Positions 1 through 11,700 are shown, counted from the first letter of the stretch. The stretch: 64,000 nucleotides of DNA from Pseudomonadota bacterium (GCA_018240565.1 JAFEFO010000013.1:1-64000); one strand, 5' to 3'. Made by a program: numbers and translations. The notes: generated by a model not told the origin, from the sequence alone.

Positions 1-1041
1 ACCACCGACTGTGCCATGCAAAACGGCTCGACGCTGTCGCACACCGTGCAGGCCGGCGACATGATGAATGCGTATTACTCGGACGCGAACCTGCGCAGCA
101 TGGGCCTGGCCGTGCCGATGCTGGCACCGATCGGCTGGTCGAATGCGACCGCCGCAATGCCCGCCTGGGGGCAGCCGATCCCGAGCAACTGGTACGACGT
201 AACCCATTCCGGCCACGGCTTCGATTTCCAGCTCGCCTCCCACGACGCGGTCAATGGCGACGTCTACGTTCTGACGTTCTACAGCTACGACGGCAGCGGC
301 GTACCGGAGTGGTACCAGGCGGTTGGCCATATCGTGGATGGCGTCTTTCTGCCATTGATCCAGAGTGCGAACGGCAGCAACCTGCTGCGCGTCAAATATG
401 CCTCGAATGCGCCCGGCCAACTCAACGTGACAGCCGACAGCGGCTACTACGGCACGCTCGTGGTCGACTTCAACCAGGCCGCGAATTCGCCGATCTGTCG
501 AAATGTCGATCGCAGCCAGGCGTCGCAATTGGCGGTGATGTACTGGACGATCGGCAGCGACGCGAGCAATTCCGCCACCGATCAAAGCGCGTCATGGTGC
601 ATGCAGCCGATAGTCCTGCCCAGCGCTCACGCCACACCGGATTACAACGGCCATTGGTACGCCGGTTCGTCGGATTCCGGATGGGGCTTTGAACTGCTCG
701 ACGTAAAGACCGGCAGCGCATCGCCGGTAGTCATCGTCTACATTTACTATCCGGGAAAATCGAATCAACCAACCTGGGCGACGGCTTCCGGAACGCTGGT
801 CGGCAACAGCGTGACCATGCCGGTGTCCACGATTACGAATGGCTATTGCCGGACCTGCCAGCCTCCAACAGGTGGCAGCCAAGGTGCGCAAATCGGCAGC
901 ATGACGCTGACGCTGAACCCGATTTCCGGAACGCAACGCCCGACCGGCACCGTGTCCTTCAATCTCGCCAACGGCGACGGCACGTCGTTCGCGCGTAGCA
1001 ATGCCCCCATACAAATGCTGTCGCTTCCAACCGGGCAGTGA
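1..1041 (+). CDS. C-terminal part of a secreted repeat protein (5' end outside window)
   Basis: The reading frame is open from the first base of the window to a TGA at 1039-1041, so the start lies upstream and about 346 codons are visible. Two related blocks can be seen: one around WYDVTHSGHGFDFQL, the other around WYAGSSDSGWGFELL. Each is followed by a strand-rich stretch with a YxYY/YSY core and a conserved W. This GxWYxxxxSGxGF pattern recurs in secreted or surface proteins of Xanthomonadales, but I know of no biochemical function for it. Four cysteines are present in the visible part. Substrate and localisation cannot be decided without the N-terminus. A separate methyltransferase-like frame begins 16 bp downstream. 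Confidence 0.6.
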   Translation, partial: TTDCAMQNGSTLSHTVQAGDMMNAYYSDANLRSMGLAVPMLAPIGWSNATAAMPAWGQPIPSNWYDVTHSGHGFDFQLASHDAVNGDVYVLTFYSYDGSGVPEWYQAVGHIVDGVFLPLIQSANGSNLLRVKYASNAPGQLNVTADSGYYGTLVVDFNQAANSPICRNVDRSQASQLAVMYWTIGSDASNSATDQSASWCMQPIVLPSAHATPDYNGHWYAGSSDSGWGFELLDVKTGSASPVVIVYIYYPGKSNQPTWATASGTLVGNSVTMPVSTITNGYCRTCQPPTGGSQGAQIGSMTLTLNPISGTQRPTGTVSFNLANGDGTSFARSNAPIQMLSLPTGQ

Positions 1042-1057
1042 TGGCGGGAATATTCCC

Positions 1058-1814
1058 ATGACCGATTTGATTTCCCAAGCGCTGAACCAAAGGTGGTTCT
1101 ATCCATACGTACTACCCGATGGCCGCAAACTGCCAAGTACGCACGACGGTCGCGTCGATGCCATCCACACGACGCGCGCACGCATGCTCGAGACTTGGCT
1201 CGCGCGTGAATTCCCCCCCCCCGCCCGGTGATCGGTCCGAACTGCACGCGATGGACATCGCCTGTCACCAAGGCTATTACGCGATCCAGCTTGCGCGCGC
1301 CGGCTTCGGCCGCGTCGATGCCACGGACGTGCGTCAGGAGCACATCGACGACGTGGATCTGTTGCGCCGCATCTACGCACTGGACAATCTGCACACGCGG
1401 CGTGCGGATGTCTTCGAGATGCAGAATCGTGCGGATCACGATCTTGTGTTGATGTTTGGCCTGCTCTATCACCTGGAAAACCCCGTCGGCGCGCTGCGCA
1501 AGGCGCGCGCACTCACGCGCCGGGCCTGCGTGATCGAAACGCAAGTCGTGCCGCATCTTTCCGGCATGGTCGATTGGGGCAGCTACGAATACGTGCGCCC
1601 ACTCAAGGGTTGCTTCGGCATCATCGACGAGATCGACGAAACGCACGCCCCGGAAGCCAGCGTCACCGGCGTGTGCCTGGCGCCCAGCACCGAAGGCTTG
1701 CTGTGGCTTTTGCATGCCGTCGGATTTCGCCACGCCGAAGTCTTGCCGGTGCCGGATGATGGCTACGAACAGTTGCGCCACGGCAAGCGCGTGATGGTTG
1801 CCGCGCGCGTTTGA
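1058..1814 (+). pseudogene. Class I SAM-dependent methyltransferase, frameshifted in a 10-C run
   Basis: Translation from ATG 1058 (GGCGGGA just upstream) gives MTDLISQALNQRW and continues to a run of ten C at 1213-1222, then stops at TGA 1229-1231. Removing one C fuses this frame to the one running to 1814, giving about 251 residues through REFPPPPGDRSELHAMDIAC. The downstream part has a degenerate SAM-binding motif I (MDIACHQGYYAIQLA), an acidic end of strand 2 (VDATDV) and a motif similar to LMFGLLYHLENP, typical of class I methyltransferases. Substrate unknown. The break may be a sequencing error, a true inactivation or a slippage switch. The 5' fragment lacks the SAM site, so without correction no active enzyme would be made. 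Confidence 0.6.
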
Positions 1815-1846
1815 TCCGCCGCATAGCGATTCGCAATCGGCGCCCG

Positions 1847-1876
1847 TTGTAGTTTCTGGCGCCGCAAGAGTATGCT
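1847..1876 (+). promoter_or_regulatory. Possible sigma70 promoter for the HNH gene
   Basis: TTGTAG at 1847-1852 and TATGCT at 1871-1876 are separated by 18 bp and lie 35 bp before the HNH start. This is a sequence match only; the -10 resembles the one before the ClC gene (TATGCT). Confidence 0.35.
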
Positions 1877-1911
1877 GCCGCCAGCGTTCCCACCCTTTGA
1901 CGGAGGAGCCC

Positions 1912-2508
1912 ATGCTGGCGGAAGTCAGACCCAGCAACGACATCCATGGCACCCGCGTCCTGTCGCTGGATTCCAGCGGTCGCATCCTGGACTGGATGAG
2001 TTGGCAGGACGCGGTTTGCCTGTACGTGCGCGACGCGGTGGCGTGGACGCTCGGCGATCCGTGCCTGACCGTGCATGGCGGCACCAATCGTGACAGCGGC
2101 CTGCAAAGCGCCATCGACCTGCATCCCATCGTTGCCAGTCGCGGCCATGCGCGTGCCGGCCTGATCGAGCCCGCGCCGGCATTGACCAATGCCGCGCTGT
2201 TCGCGCGCGATCGCATGCTGTGCCTGTATTGCGGCGATCATTTCTCGCGCGGCGAACTCACCCGCGATCACGTCGTGCCGCTGTCCCGGGGTGGCCTGGA
2301 TGTGTGGGAAAACGTGGTCAGCGCCTGCATCCATTGCAACGTGCGCAAGGGCTGCCACACGCCGCAGCAGGCGGCAATGCCGCTGCTCGCTGTGCCCTAC
2401 CGGCCGAGTTGGGTCGAGCACCTGATCCTTTCCAACCGCAACATCCTCGCCGACCAGATGGAGTTCCTCGTGCATCACTTGCCGAAGAACCGCCGCCACC
2501 TTGCCTGA
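1912..2508 (+). CDS. HNH endonuclease family protein
   Basis: This 198-residue protein has a C-terminal HNH (beta-beta-alpha metal) nuclease fold. Residues from about 104 show a CxxC pair (CLYCGDHF), then RDHVVPLSRGG, a WENVV segment and a second CxxC with CNVRKG. That is the standard zinc-braced HNH arrangement, with the catalytic His in RDHV. The start at 1912 is chosen because GGAGG sits six bases upstream; an in-frame ATG at 1798 would overlap the preceding gene and has no such site. Stand-alone HNH proteins of this size are common in Xanthomonadales, with no assigned substrate. There is no methylase or phage gene beside it, so a restriction or phage role is not supported. Confidence 0.85.
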   Translation: MLAEVRPSNDIHGTRVLSLDSSGRILDWMSWQDAVCLYVRDAVAWTLGDPCLTVHGGTNRDSGLQSAIDLHPIVASRGHARAGLIEPAPALTNAALFARDRMLCLYCGDHFSRGELTRDHVVPLSRGGLDVWENVVSACIHCNVRKGCHTPQQAAMPLLAVPYRPSWVEHLILSNRNILADQMEFLVHHLPKNRRHLA

Positions 2509-2518
2509 GTCGCGCGCG

Positions 2519-2547
2519 TTGTCCGCTCGTGCGATCGGCGCTATGCT
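2519..2547 (+). promoter_or_regulatory. Possible sigma70 promoter for the ClC gene
   Basis: TTGTCC (2519-2524) and TATGCT (2542-2547) are separated by exactly 17 bp, 33 bp before the ATG at 2581. Confidence 0.4.
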
Positions 2548-2580
2548 GCGCCGCACTAAAGCCAGCACTCCCCGACGTCG

Positions 2581-4482
2581 ATGACTGCCTTGCATCCGGA
2601 TCCGCCGGATCGTTCCAGCATGCCCAGCGGTGCGGTTCCGGTTGCGCCCGGCCTGACCGACACCCTGATCGACGCACGCATCCCGCGCAAGACTATCCTG
2701 GTCGACAAGCGCGTCGTGTTGATTTCGGCGATCTCGATCGTGCTCGCCATCGCCGCAGCGTTCATCGCGCAATTTCTCACTGCGCTGATCGGGCTGGTGA
2801 CGAACCTGTGTTTCCACGGCCGCTGGTCGCTGGCGTTTTCCGCGCCGGCGCCGAATCACCTGGGACTGTGGGTGATCGCGATTCCGGCGCTTGGCGGCAT
2901 CGTCGTCGGCGCGATGGCGCGCTGGGGCTCGGCGGCGATCCGCGGCCACGGCATTCCCGAGGCGATGGAGCAGGTGCTGCTCAACGAATCCCGGATCGCG
3001 CCGCGGATCACGTTCCTCAAACCGGTTTCTTCGGCGATCGCCATCGGCACCGGCGGCCCGTTCGGCGCGGAAGGCCCGATCATCGCCACCGGCGGCGCAT
3101 TGGGCTCGCTGATCGGGCAAGTCCTGCGCGTGACCGCGACCGAGCGCAAGATCCTGCTCGCTGCGGGCGCGGCCGCCGGCATGGCCGCCGTGTTCGGCTC
3201 GCCGGTATCGGCGGTGATCCTCGCCATCGAGTTGCTGCTATTCGAGTTGCGCCCGCGCTCGCTGATCCCGGTGGCGCTGGCCACCACCACGGCGGCCGGC
3301 ATCCGCTACGCACTGGTCGGCTCGCAGGCCGTGTTCGCCATGCCGGCCATCGTCACGCCCGGTGGCGGCGCGCTCGCGTTCTACGTCGCGCTCGGCGCCG
3401 CGCTCGGATTCGTCAGCGTCGGCGTGACCTGGCTCGTCTACGCGATCGAAGACGGTTTCGACCACCTGCCGGTGCACTGGATGTGGTGGCCGGCGATCGG
3501 CGGCGTGGTGGTCGGCATCGTCGGCTACTTCGCGCCACTCACGCTCGGCGTGGGCTACACCAATATCGAGCAGATCGTGTCCGGCAATTTCACCGCGCAG
3601 GCACTGATGTTCCTGTGCGTGATGAAATTCCTGTCCTGGTCGATCGCGCTCGGCAGCGGCACCTCGGGCGGCACGCTGGCGCCCTTGTTCACCATCGGTG
3701 GTGCCTTCGGCGGCGTTGCCGGTTTTGCGGCATTGTCGCTCTTCCCCCATTTGGGCATCGATCCGCGCATCGCCGGCCTCGTCGGCATGGCGGCGATTTT
3801 CGCCGGCGCCTCGCGCGCCCTGCTCACCTCGGTAGTGTTCGCATTCGAAACCACGTTGCAGCCGGCCGGCATCCTGCCCCTGCTCGGCGGCTGCGCGGCG
3901 GCCTATTTGGTGTCGAGCCTGACCATGCGCGATACGATCATGACCGCCAAGATCGCGCGCCGCGGCGTGCGCGTGCCGACCGAATACGCCGCCGATTACC
4001 TGGACCAGGTGCTGGTGCGCGACAGCGCTTCGCGCAAACTGGTGACGCTCAAGACCACGGATGTGCTCGGCGACATCCGCCGCTGGATGGCATCCGGCGA
4101 CGCCAGGGCGCAGTTCCTCGGCTACCCGGTGATCGACGACGCCGGCAACGCGCGCGGCATCATCACGCGCCGCGAATTGCTCGATCCCGCGCATGCGGAA
4201 CTGACGCGCATCGGCGACCTGCTCACGCAGCCGCCGCTGGTCGTGTACGAAGACCATTCGCTGCGCGAGGCCGCCGACCACATGGTCGAACACAATGTCG
4301 GCAGCGTGATCGTGGTTGCGCGCGAGGCGCCACGCAAGATCACCGGCGTGCTCACGCGCGGCGATCTGGTCACCGCGCATTCGCGCCGGCTCAAGGAAAC
4401 CCGCGACGCCGACCGCCACATCCGCATCCGCCAGACGATCCGCAAGACGCTGCACCGGAACAAGCCGGAATCCAGGCTCTGA
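2581..4482 (+). CDS. ClC-family chloride channel/antiporter with C-terminal CBS pair
   Basis: A 633-residue polytopic inner-membrane protein of the voltage-gated chloride channel (ClC) family. The selectivity motifs appear in order: GHGIPEAM, then GAEGPI with the gating glutamate at about residue 164, then [19 protein letters not shown]. After about ten membrane helices, residues from about 455 to 625 form two CBS domains, which in this family bind adenine nucleotides and adjust transport. The gating glutamate indicates a gated channel or a Cl-/H+ exchanger rather than a fluoride channel. It stands alone between the HNH gene and dxs with its own predicted promoter. No strong Shine-Dalgarno sequence precedes the ATG, but this is the only start that keeps the whole first helix. 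Confidence 0.93.
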   Translation: MTALHPDPPDRSSMPSGAVPVAPGLTDTLIDARIPRKTILVDKRVVLISAISIVLAIAAAFIAQFLTALIGLVTNLCFHGRWSLAFSAPAPNHLGLWVIAIPALGGIVVGAMARWGSAAIRGHGIPEAMEQVLLNESRIAPRITFLKPVSSAIAIGTGGPFGAEGPIIATGGALGSLIGQVLRVTATERKILLAAGAAAGMAAVFGSPVSAVILAIELLLFELRPRSLIPVALATTTAAGIRYALVGSQAVFAMPAIVTPGGGALAFYVALGAALGFVSVGVTWLVYAIEDGFDHLPVHWMWWPAIGGVVVGIVGYFAPLTLGVGYTNIEQIVSGNFTAQALMFLCVMKFLSWSIALGSGTSGGTLAPLFTIGGAFGGVAGFAALSLFPHLGIDPRIAGLVGMAAIFAGASRALLTSVVFAFETTLQPAGILPLLGGCAAAYLVSSLTMRDTIMTAKIARRGVRVPTEYAADYLDQVLVRDSASRKLVTLKTTDVLGDIRRWMASGDARAQFLGYPVIDDAGNARGIITRRELLDPAHAELTRIGDLLTQPPLVVYEDHSLREAADHMVEHNVGSVIVVAREAPRKITGVLTRGDLVTAHSRRLKETRDADRHIRIRQTIRKTLHRNKPESRL

Positions 4483-4552
4483 AACGCCTCGTCAACGCCA
4501 CGCCGGCGCCGCAATCCTTGCCCAGACTGACACCGTGGCCGAAAATAGAACG

Positions 4553-6451
4553 ATGATCGACTCCACGCACTATCCGCTGCTGTCCAAGATCGACTCGCCC
4601 GCCGACCTGCGCAAGCTCGCCGAAAGCGAACTGCCGCGCGTGGCGCGCGAATTGCGCGACTACCTGATCGAGCAGGTCGCGGGCAGCGGCGGTCATTTCG
4701 GCGCGGGACTGGGCGTGGTCGAGCTCACCGTCGCCCTGCACTATTTGTACGACACGCCCGACGACCGCCTGGTCTGGGACGTGGGCCATCAGTGCTACCC
4801 GCACAAGATCCTCACCGGCCGCCGCGACCGCATCCACACAATCAAGCACAAGGACGGCCTCGCGCCGTTTCCTCGCCGCGACGAGTCCACGTACGACACC
4901 TTTGGCGTCGGCCATTCGTCGACCTCGATTTCGGCCGCACTCGGCATGGCCATCGCCGCGCAGCGCCATGGCGATGCGCGCAAGATCGTCGCCGTGATCG
5001 GCGACGGCGGGTTGACCGGCGGCATGGCCTACGAGGCGCTGCACCATGGCGGCGATGCCGATGCAGACATGCTGGTGATCCTCAACGACAACCAGATGTC
5101 GATCAGCGAAAACGTCGGCGCCTTGCCGAAGATGCTCGCGCGCCTGATGACCAGCCGGCGCCTGAACGCGCTGCGCGAAGGCGCCAAGCGGCGCATGAAG
5201 CGCGACGGCCTGTTGTGGCGCTTCTTCAAGCGCTGGGAAGAACACACCAAGGGCATGTTCGTGCCCTCGACCCTGTTCGAGGAATTCAACTTCCACTACT
5301 TCGGCCCGATCGATGGCCACGACCTGCCGCAACTGCTGTACGCGCTGAAGACGCTCAAGGACCTCAAGGGCCCGCAGCTGCTGCACGTCATCACCACCAA
5401 GGGCAAGGGCTACGCGCCGGCCGAAGCGCATCAGATCGAATACCATGCGGTCGGTCCGTTCGATCCCGACAAGGGCGTGACGAAAAAGTCCGGCGGCAAG
5501 AAAAGCTACACCGATGTCTTCGGCGACTGGTTGTGCGACATGGCTGCGGCGGACGCGCGCCTGCTCGCGATCACGCCGGCGATGCGCGAAGGCTCGGGCC
5601 TGGTGCGCTTTTCCAAGGAACATGCGCAGCGCTATTTCGATGTCGGCATCGCCGAACAGCACGCGGTCACGCTCGCCGCCGGCATGGCCTGCGAAGGCGC
5701 GAAACCTGTCGTCGCGATCTACTCCACGTTCCTGCAGCGCGGTTACGACCAGCTCATCCACGACGTCGCCTTGCAGAACCTCGATGTCACCTTCGCCATC
5801 GATCGCGCCGGCGTGGTTGGCCCGGACGGTGCGACGCACGCGGGAAGTTTCGACCTGACCTACCTGCGTTGCATCCCGAACATGCTCGTCGCCGCGCCGG
5901 CGGACGAAAACGAATGCCGGCAGTTGCTGACCACGGCGTTCCGGCACGCAGGTCCCGCCGCGGTGCGCTATCCGCGCGGCAGCGGCACGGGCGCGAAAAT
6001 CGAAGCCGAGCTGAAAACCCTGCCCATCGGCAAAGCCGACGTTCGCCGTCGCGGCGCCGGCATCGCCATCCTCGCCTTCGGCAGTCCGCTGTCCGATGCG
6101 CTGCAAGCCGGCATGGAACTTGGCGCCACGGTCGCCAACATGCGCTTCGTCAAGCCGCTGGACGAAGCCCTGATACTTGAGCTTGCTCGCACGCACACGG
6201 CTCTCGTCACCGTCGAGGACAACGCTGTTGCCGGCGGCGCCGGCAGCGCTGTCGCGGAACTGCTTGCCGCGAAAAACCTGCAAGTGCAAATACTGCATCT
6301 GGGCTTGCCGGACGCGTACCTGGAACATGCCAGCCGTGAACAACTGCTCGCCGAAGCCGGCATCGACGCCGCTGGCATCCGCCGCGCGATCCTTGCGCGC
6401 TGGCCGCAGTTCGCGCCACGGCCCGCGGTGGAAATCAGAAGCGTGGTCTGA
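4553..6451 (+). CDS. dxs: 1-deoxy-D-xylulose-5-phosphate synthase
   Basis: Condenses pyruvate and glyceraldehyde 3-phosphate to DXP, the first step of the MEP isoprenoid pathway and also a precursor for thiamine and pyridoxal. The 632-residue length matches the family. Visible are the N-terminal [15 protein letters not shown], the thiamine-diphosphate segment [14 protein letters not shown]...NDNQMSIS, and the pyrimidine-domain segment [15 protein letters not shown]. The start at 4553 ([13 protein letters not shown]) is where family similarity begins; the frame is open further upstream but overlaps the ClC gene. Its 3' end overlaps the convergent membrane-protein gene by 17 bp. Confidence 0.97.
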   Translation: MIDSTHYPLLSKIDSPADLRKLAESELPRVARELRDYLIEQVAGSGGHFGAGLGVVELTVALHYLYDTPDDRLVWDVGHQCYPHKILTGRRDRIHTIKHKDGLAPFPRRDESTYDTFGVGHSSTSISAALGMAIAAQRHGDARKIVAVIGDGGLTGGMAYEALHHGGDADADMLVILNDNQMSISENVGALPKMLARLMTSRRLNALREGAKRRMKRDGLLWRFFKRWEEHTKGMFVPSTLFEEFNFHYFGPIDGHDLPQLLYALKTLKDLKGPQLLHVITTKGKGYAPAEAHQIEYHAVGPFDPDKGVTKKSGGKKSYTDVFGDWLCDMAAADARLLAITPAMREGSGLVRFSKEHAQRYFDVGIAEQHAVTLAAGMACEGAKPVVAIYSTFLQRGYDQLIHDVALQNLDVTFAIDRAGVVGPDGATHAGSFDLTYLRCIPNMLVAAPADENECRQLLTTAFRHAGPAAVRYPRGSGTGAKIEAELKTLPIGKADVRRRGAGIAILAFGSPLSDALQAGMELGATVANMRFVKPLDEALILELARTHTALVTVEDNAVAGGAGSAVAELLAAKNLQVQILHLGLPDAYLEHASREQLLAEAGIDAAGIRRAILARWPQFAPRPAVEIRSVV

Positions 6452-7865
6452 CCGCGCGCTCGCGCCGCCACCATGGCGCGAGCATCAGCAATCCCGATCC
6501 GAGCGCCAGCGGCAGCAGCCACGTCGCATTGCGCGCGAGCGTCGCATCGATTCGGCGCGAAGCCGCAACGAAGGCCGCGGGTGCCGGCCGCGTGCCCAGG
6601 CGATCACCGAGGATCGCGCGCACGTCCGGCGCGTCGAGCCATGCCGTGAGGCGCGCGCGATCCGGATACGGCAGGATTTCCTGCGGCGCATGCGCGAATG
6701 CCGAGCGATCGCCGGTTTGCACATAACGGGCGATGCGCAACGCGGCTTCGTTCTCGTTGCCGGCGCGCCACGTCATCCAGTGCCAGGCGATCGGGCTGGC
6801 CGCGACCACCACCACAATACCGAGCACCAACACCGCCTTGGCAAACAGCGGCCACGTGCGCGCAAGCGCGAGCCGGCACAGGCACGCCAGGTTCGCAAAG
6901 ACCAGGCAGGCGAGCACATCGACGTAGCGCGAAATCGGATACCACAGGCGGAACTCCGGCCGTGCGAGCACGATCGCGGCCAATTGCAGGGCGCCCCAAG
7001 CCGCCACGCACACGAACACGACGTCGATGCGCTCGCCGCGCCCGCGCGCGATGCGTGCGAGAAGCCATGCCGCCGGCATGCACAGCGCGCCGGCGATGGC
7101 AATTTCAACCAGTTGCAGTCGGCCCAGGTGCAAGGCGGGTCGCGCTGGATGCGGCAACCATGCAAGCGTGGCAGCCGTCACGAGGAAAACGCCGGCGCCA
7201 TACGCCAAGGCGCGCGCGGCGGACAAATCGCCAAGACGATGGCGCAAGGCGAATGCCAACATGACCGCCAGCGCCGCGAACGGTCCCGATCCCATCGACA
7301 CACAGGCCGCAACGACGCACGCGGCCACGCAGGAAACGCCGAGCCCGCCACGCACGCGCGCGGCCAGCACGATCGCGGCCATGCTGAACGCAATCAGGAA
7401 ATAGTAGGGATTGGCCCAGCTGGCGATGATGTTTTCCCAGGAATACGGCAATGCCACGACCAGCAGCGCGCAGGCGACGTAGGCCCGGCGATAGCGACCC
7501 AATGCCATCGCCGAACCCGCAATCAACGCCGCTGCCATTGCCGCGTACAGGATCTGGCTGACCTCACACACCGGCACGTTGTCGTACTGTACGTCGCTGA
7601 TGCGCAGTTGCAGCCAGCTCAGGGCCTTGCTCCACAGCATCACGTGTTCATTGTCCAGCGACAGCCAGAACGCAGGGGTGAGCGAATGCGCGAGCATCGG
7701 TTGCGCCATCATCGCGATCACGCCGTCCCACTCGTCGTAGTAAGGCATCTCGGGTGCAAAGGCGATGACGAGCGCCAGCCGCACGGCAACCAGCACGATG
7801 AAGATGCCCGCGAACGAACGCGCAAACCCGGGCCGCGCGGTACCCGTCGCCACCGCCGGCGTCAT
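6435..7865 (-). CDS. Polytopic membrane protein, GT-C glycosyltransferase-like
   Basis: A 476-residue inner-membrane protein with roughly ten hydrophobic helices. After the first helix the external loop reads [11 protein letters not shown]. An acidic D/E motif in the first periplasmic loop is the hallmark of GT-C lipid-linked sugar transferases (ArnT/PMT type), so a sugar-transfer role is plausible but not proven. A second extracytoplasmic portion near residues 380-440 ([15 protein letters not shown]) resembles a small C-terminal domain. The start is taken at 7865, where ATG overlaps the prmC stop as ATGA, implying translational coupling with prmC. The 3' end overlaps dxs on the other strand. 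Confidence 0.6.
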   Translation of the reverse strand: MTPAVATGTARPGFARSFAGIFIVLVAVRLALVIAFAPEMPYYDEWDGVIAMMAQPMLAHSLTPAFWLSLDNEHVMLWSKALSWLQLRISDVQYDNVPVCEVSQILYAAMAAALIAGSAMALGRYRRAYVACALLVVALPYSWENIIASWANPYYFLIAFSMAAIVLAARVRGGLGVSCVAACVVAACVSMGSGPFAALAVMLAFALRHRLGDLSAARALAYGAGVFLVTAATLAWLPHPARPALHLGRLQLVEIAIAGALCMPAAWLLARIARGRGERIDVVFVCVAAWGALQLAAIVLARPEFRLWYPISRYVDVLACLVFANLACLCRLALARTWPLFAKAVLVLGIVVVVAASPIAWHWMTWRAGNENEAALRIARYVQTGDRSAFAHAPQEILPYPDRARLTAWLDAPDVRAILGDRLGTRPAPAAFVAASRRIDATLARNATWLLPLALGSGLLMLAPWWRRERAVRPRF

Positions 7866-8713
7866 GCGCGCGCCCCGGACAAGCATGCGCCGCTCACGCG
7901 CTCGCGGCCTTCCAGATCGCGCGCGGTGAACACCTGCGCGAATTCGCGTTGTCCCAGCATTCCGCGCACGGCGCCACCCTGGTCGAAACCGTGTTCGAGC
8001 AGCAACCAGCCGGCGGCGTGAAGATGCGCCGGCGCATCGCGGACGATGACGCGAATCGCATCGAGGCCATCCGCTCCGGATGCCAACGCACTGCGCGGCT
8101 CGAAGCGCAGGTCGCCCTGTGCGAGATGCGCGTCGTTTTCGGCGATGTAGGGCGGATTCGACACGATCAGATCGAAACGGCGCTGGCCGAGCGCTGCGCA
8201 CCAGTCGCCGTGCGCGAATTCGACGTTGCCGATGCGCAGCCGCTGCGCATTGCCGCGCGCCACATCCAGGGCTGCCGCGCTCGCATCCGTTGCGAGCACA
8301 CGCGAATGCGGACGCGCGTGTGCAATCGCCAGCGCGACGGCGCCGGAGCCTGTGCCCAAGTCCGCAATTTCCACTTTTTCATCTTGTGGAATACGCTGCA
8401 AGGCAAGCTCCACCAGCAATTCGGTTTCCGGCCGCGGAATCAGCACATCCGCCGTCACCACCAGATCCAGCGCATGGAATCCGCGATGGCCGACGATATG
8501 GGCGAATGGCTCGCCCGCTGCACGGCGCGAGACATGGCAGCGCAATTGCCCCGCCAGCGCCGGCGCGACCGCATCATCGCGGTGCGCGATCAGCCAGGCG
8601 CGATCGCGCCGCAGCGCATGCGCAAGCAGCAATTCGGCTTCAAGGCGGCCTTCGTCGCCCGTCAATTCGGCCTGCGCTTGCGCAAGAAGATCGCGCACGG
8701 TCACCATCGTCAC
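7862..8713 (-). CDS. prmC: Peptide chain release factor N5-glutamine methyltransferase PrmC
   Basis: Methylates the glutamine of the GGQ motif in release factors 1 and 2. The 283-residue protein shows the family order: an N-terminal helical RF-binding domain (residues 1-80), the linker IPRPETELLVELAL, SAM motif I DLGTGSGAVALAIA, and the catalytic NPPYI motif. The start is GTG 8713, overlapping the upstream stop as GTGA; an ATG two codons in is equally possible. In many genomes prmC follows prfA, but here it follows a large envelope protein and is coupled to a membrane protein, so the operon order is unusual. Confidence 0.95.
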   Translation of the reverse strand: MTMVTVRDLLAQAQAELTGDEGRLEAELLLAHALRRDRAWLIAHRDDAVAPALAGQLRCHVSRRAAGEPFAHIVGHRGFHALDLVVTADVLIPRPETELLVELALQRIPQDEKVEIADLGTGSGAVALAIAHARPHSRVLATDASAAALDVARGNAQRLRIGNVEFAHGDWCAALGQRRFDLIVSNPPYIAENDAHLAQGDLRFEPRSALASGADGLDAIRVIVRDAPAHLHAAGWLLLEHGFDQGGAVRGMLGQREFAQVFTARDLEGRERVSGACLSGARA

Positions 8714-11700
8714 GAAGCATCCGCTGGTTTTTCCGGCGTCGTTTCAAGCGGCGAGGCGGCGAGCGCCGGCTTGCGCCAGTAGCCGTCCTTCGTCCATGCG
8801 GCGAAGGCATCGCGCAGCCAGCCGATCAGCGCATTCGCCAGCCACAGCGCCCATGCCAGCATCAACACCTTGTACACCCACAGCGGCACCGTGATTGCCG
8901 TCGCCTGGGGCAGCGCATCCATGCTGCGGTCGGCAAACCACTGCAGGGCCTGCGCCGTCGAACCATTGCCGGCGACGTGCATGTCGGGCGAACCGAGCAA
9001 ACCCTGCGGAATCGCCGACACCACGCTCGCCAGCGCGAACAGGGTCAGCACCACCAACCCGGTCTGGCTGAGGTTGAACAACGATTCGGTTTTCGGTTGC
9101 GCCTCGCGGCCACGCCAGTCGAAGGCGAACAACCACGCCACGACGAGGACCAGCGCGCCCCACGAGAACGTGGAGAAGCCCAGTCCGAGCAGCAGCCAGT
9201 CGCGAAACTTCAGGCGCGTGCGGCCGCTGCGCGACAGCGCGAATGCGACGAGGATCATCACGATCAACTCGCCCCAGTACAGCACCGCCGGGCCGACGGT
9301 CGGGCCCCAGACCGCGAGCAGCCAGCGATTCGCCGGCAGGTTCAACGCCAGATTCACGTTCGCGGCGGGCAGTCCCAGCGCGACGGGCGGCGTGCTCGTG
9401 GCCAAGCCCAGCGCCGCATCCGTGCGGAAACGAATGTCGAATCGATGCGTGCCGGGCGTCAATGGCAGGGTCAATTTGCCACCTTGCGCACGCAGGTTCA
9501 GTGGCGCACCGTCACGCGTCACGCCGAGCACCTGCGCGTCGGCCGGCACGGCGATGACCTGGTCGCCGCCCTGGCTAGTGCGCACGGTCAACTGCAACGT
9601 ATGCGTCGCTGCATGCTGCCCGACATCGCTGCCCAGATTGGCCGCGTCGATCGCGCGTTGCGCACCCTGCAATGCCTGCGGTCGCGTCACCGTCAGCGTC
9701 AAGGTTTCGCCGGGCAGCGGATGGAACTCGAAATTGCGATAGTCGTTGGCGTCTTCGTTCGCGGGCATGTCCACGCCCGGCACGCCGGAAAACTCCACGT
9801 GCCAGGTGGGGCTGACCACCACGCGCCAGATTTCGGCATGGTCGGTCAGCGCAGGTGCGGTGAGCGTCAGTGAGCCACCCTTGTCGAGAGTGCCGTTCCA
9901 TGATGTTTGCGCGGCACCGTCGGCAATCGCAGCTTCGACCACGCCGTCCTTCACCTCGATACCGGCGGAGGACACATGCTCGCCCTTGATAAGCGGCACG
10001 GCGACGGTGAATCCGCCCGTTTGCGGTGCCAGACGTCGGACATGCGTCGTCGCCGTCCAGTCCAGCCCGAGGTTGATGAAGCGCGTCACTTCGACATATG
10101 GCGGAAACTGTTGCACGCCGAACGTGGGCTTCGCGCCTGCGGCAGCGTCCGCACGCACGCGCGCGAGCGTGAGGCTGTCGGCGAGCAGGCGGTCGTCGGC
10201 AATACCCGAGGCGTTCCAGCCCTTGCCCGAGAACAACACGCGCGCAGGCTTGAGCGGGAACGCCAGGGTTGCCTTGTCACCAGCGGCCACATACGCGAGT
10301 TGCACGCGATGCACGCCGCGCGCCAATTCCAGCCAGCGCGAATTGTCCGCTCCGCGCGCGATCGCGTCGGTGGCGACGCCATCCACTTGTACACTTTTCA
10401 GCGTCGCGCTGTCGCCGGTGTTCGGCAACGGCAGCGCGATACGTTCGCCGGCGTGCGCTTCCAGCACCACGCCGATCGCGTCGCCGTCCGCGGACACCTG
10501 CGCCTGCGCCACGCTCGCACACGCCGGTGCGCACTTGGGCGCCTGGAGCAAACGTGCGCGCAACTGCTGCAGCAGTTCCTGCGGCGGATAGCCTTGCGCC
10601 TGCGCCGATGGCGCCAGCGCGAGCGTACCGAGCACGAGCAGGCTTGCGCCCAGCGCGGTACGGCGCGGCAAACGGAAACCGGGTGCCGCACCGCGGAACA
10701 GGCGCATGACCAGGAAGGCGAGCAAGGCCACCAGCACGATGCGCAGCGGCCGCACCAGCCACGGTGGCGCGATCAACAGGCGCACGCTCTGGTTCGCCAG
10801 CACCGGTCCGCTCCAGCTCAATTCTGCTTCGCTGCCCAGCGACCAATCCGGCATGCCGGCGCCGGTTTGCACGACGGTGGTCTGGCTGTAGTGGTCGGTC
10901 ACGTCCATGCGCGAAATCTTCGTGCCGCTCACGACAATCGATTCCAATGCCTCGGAAGCCGCGGCCTGCGGCGCCGCGCGCACCATCGGCGCGGGCACGG
11001 CCAGGTTCTTGCCGCGCGTCGCCATTGGCGGTGGCGGTGGCGAAGGCGCCGGGATCGACATCGGCGTTTGCTGGGGAGCGACAACATACCCGCCCGTTTC
11101 CAGTTGCGGATACAACGCATCGCGCACCTGCGTCGCCACGAATGGCAATGCGATCAGCACCAGAATCAACAACGCCAGCGCGCGCAGGCGCAATGCGGCG
11201 TGCGCGAGCTTGCCGTCCGGCAAGGCCTTGGCGATCAGCGCCAGCGCGATGACGGCGATCAGGCTCCACAACGGCGCGTCGGATTCCTGATAGCCAAGGA
11301 CCAGGTAGGCAACCGCCGCTGCGGCGCCGGGCAGCCCAAGCAGGCGCCACGCGAGCAAGACGAGGACGGCGCAGACGAACACGTCGAGCAATGTCCAGCC
11401 GGCGATCCAGCTGCCGGCCGCGCTGTCCGCGCCGGGCGCGGCGAGCAGCTTGTAGCCGAACGGCAGATGCAGGCGCGCGCTCACGCTGTCGAAAGTTTGT
11501 TGCCATCCGGCGACCGGCATCGCCGCAGCGGCCGCAATGCGCAGGTTCGCGGACAGATCCACATTCGGCGTACGCCATTCCACGCCGCTCGAGCCGGGAT
11601 TTGCGCCGCGCGTGATCAACAGGTCCTCGGCCTTTGCGTTCTGCGCCGTGGCCTGCTCGAGCGTGTAGGGCGCGGCAGCGTCCAGGCGCCAGCCGTTGAC

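Noticed and set aside
2220-4556. Long plus-strand reading frame of 778 codons over the HNH and ClC genes
   Set aside because: Arg/Pro-rich composition from a shifted frame of high-GC DNA; the ClC gene in the other frame has all family motifs.
4391-6343. 650-codon minus-strand reading frame opposite dxs
   Set aside because: It mirrors the dxs codon pattern and has no recognisable motif.
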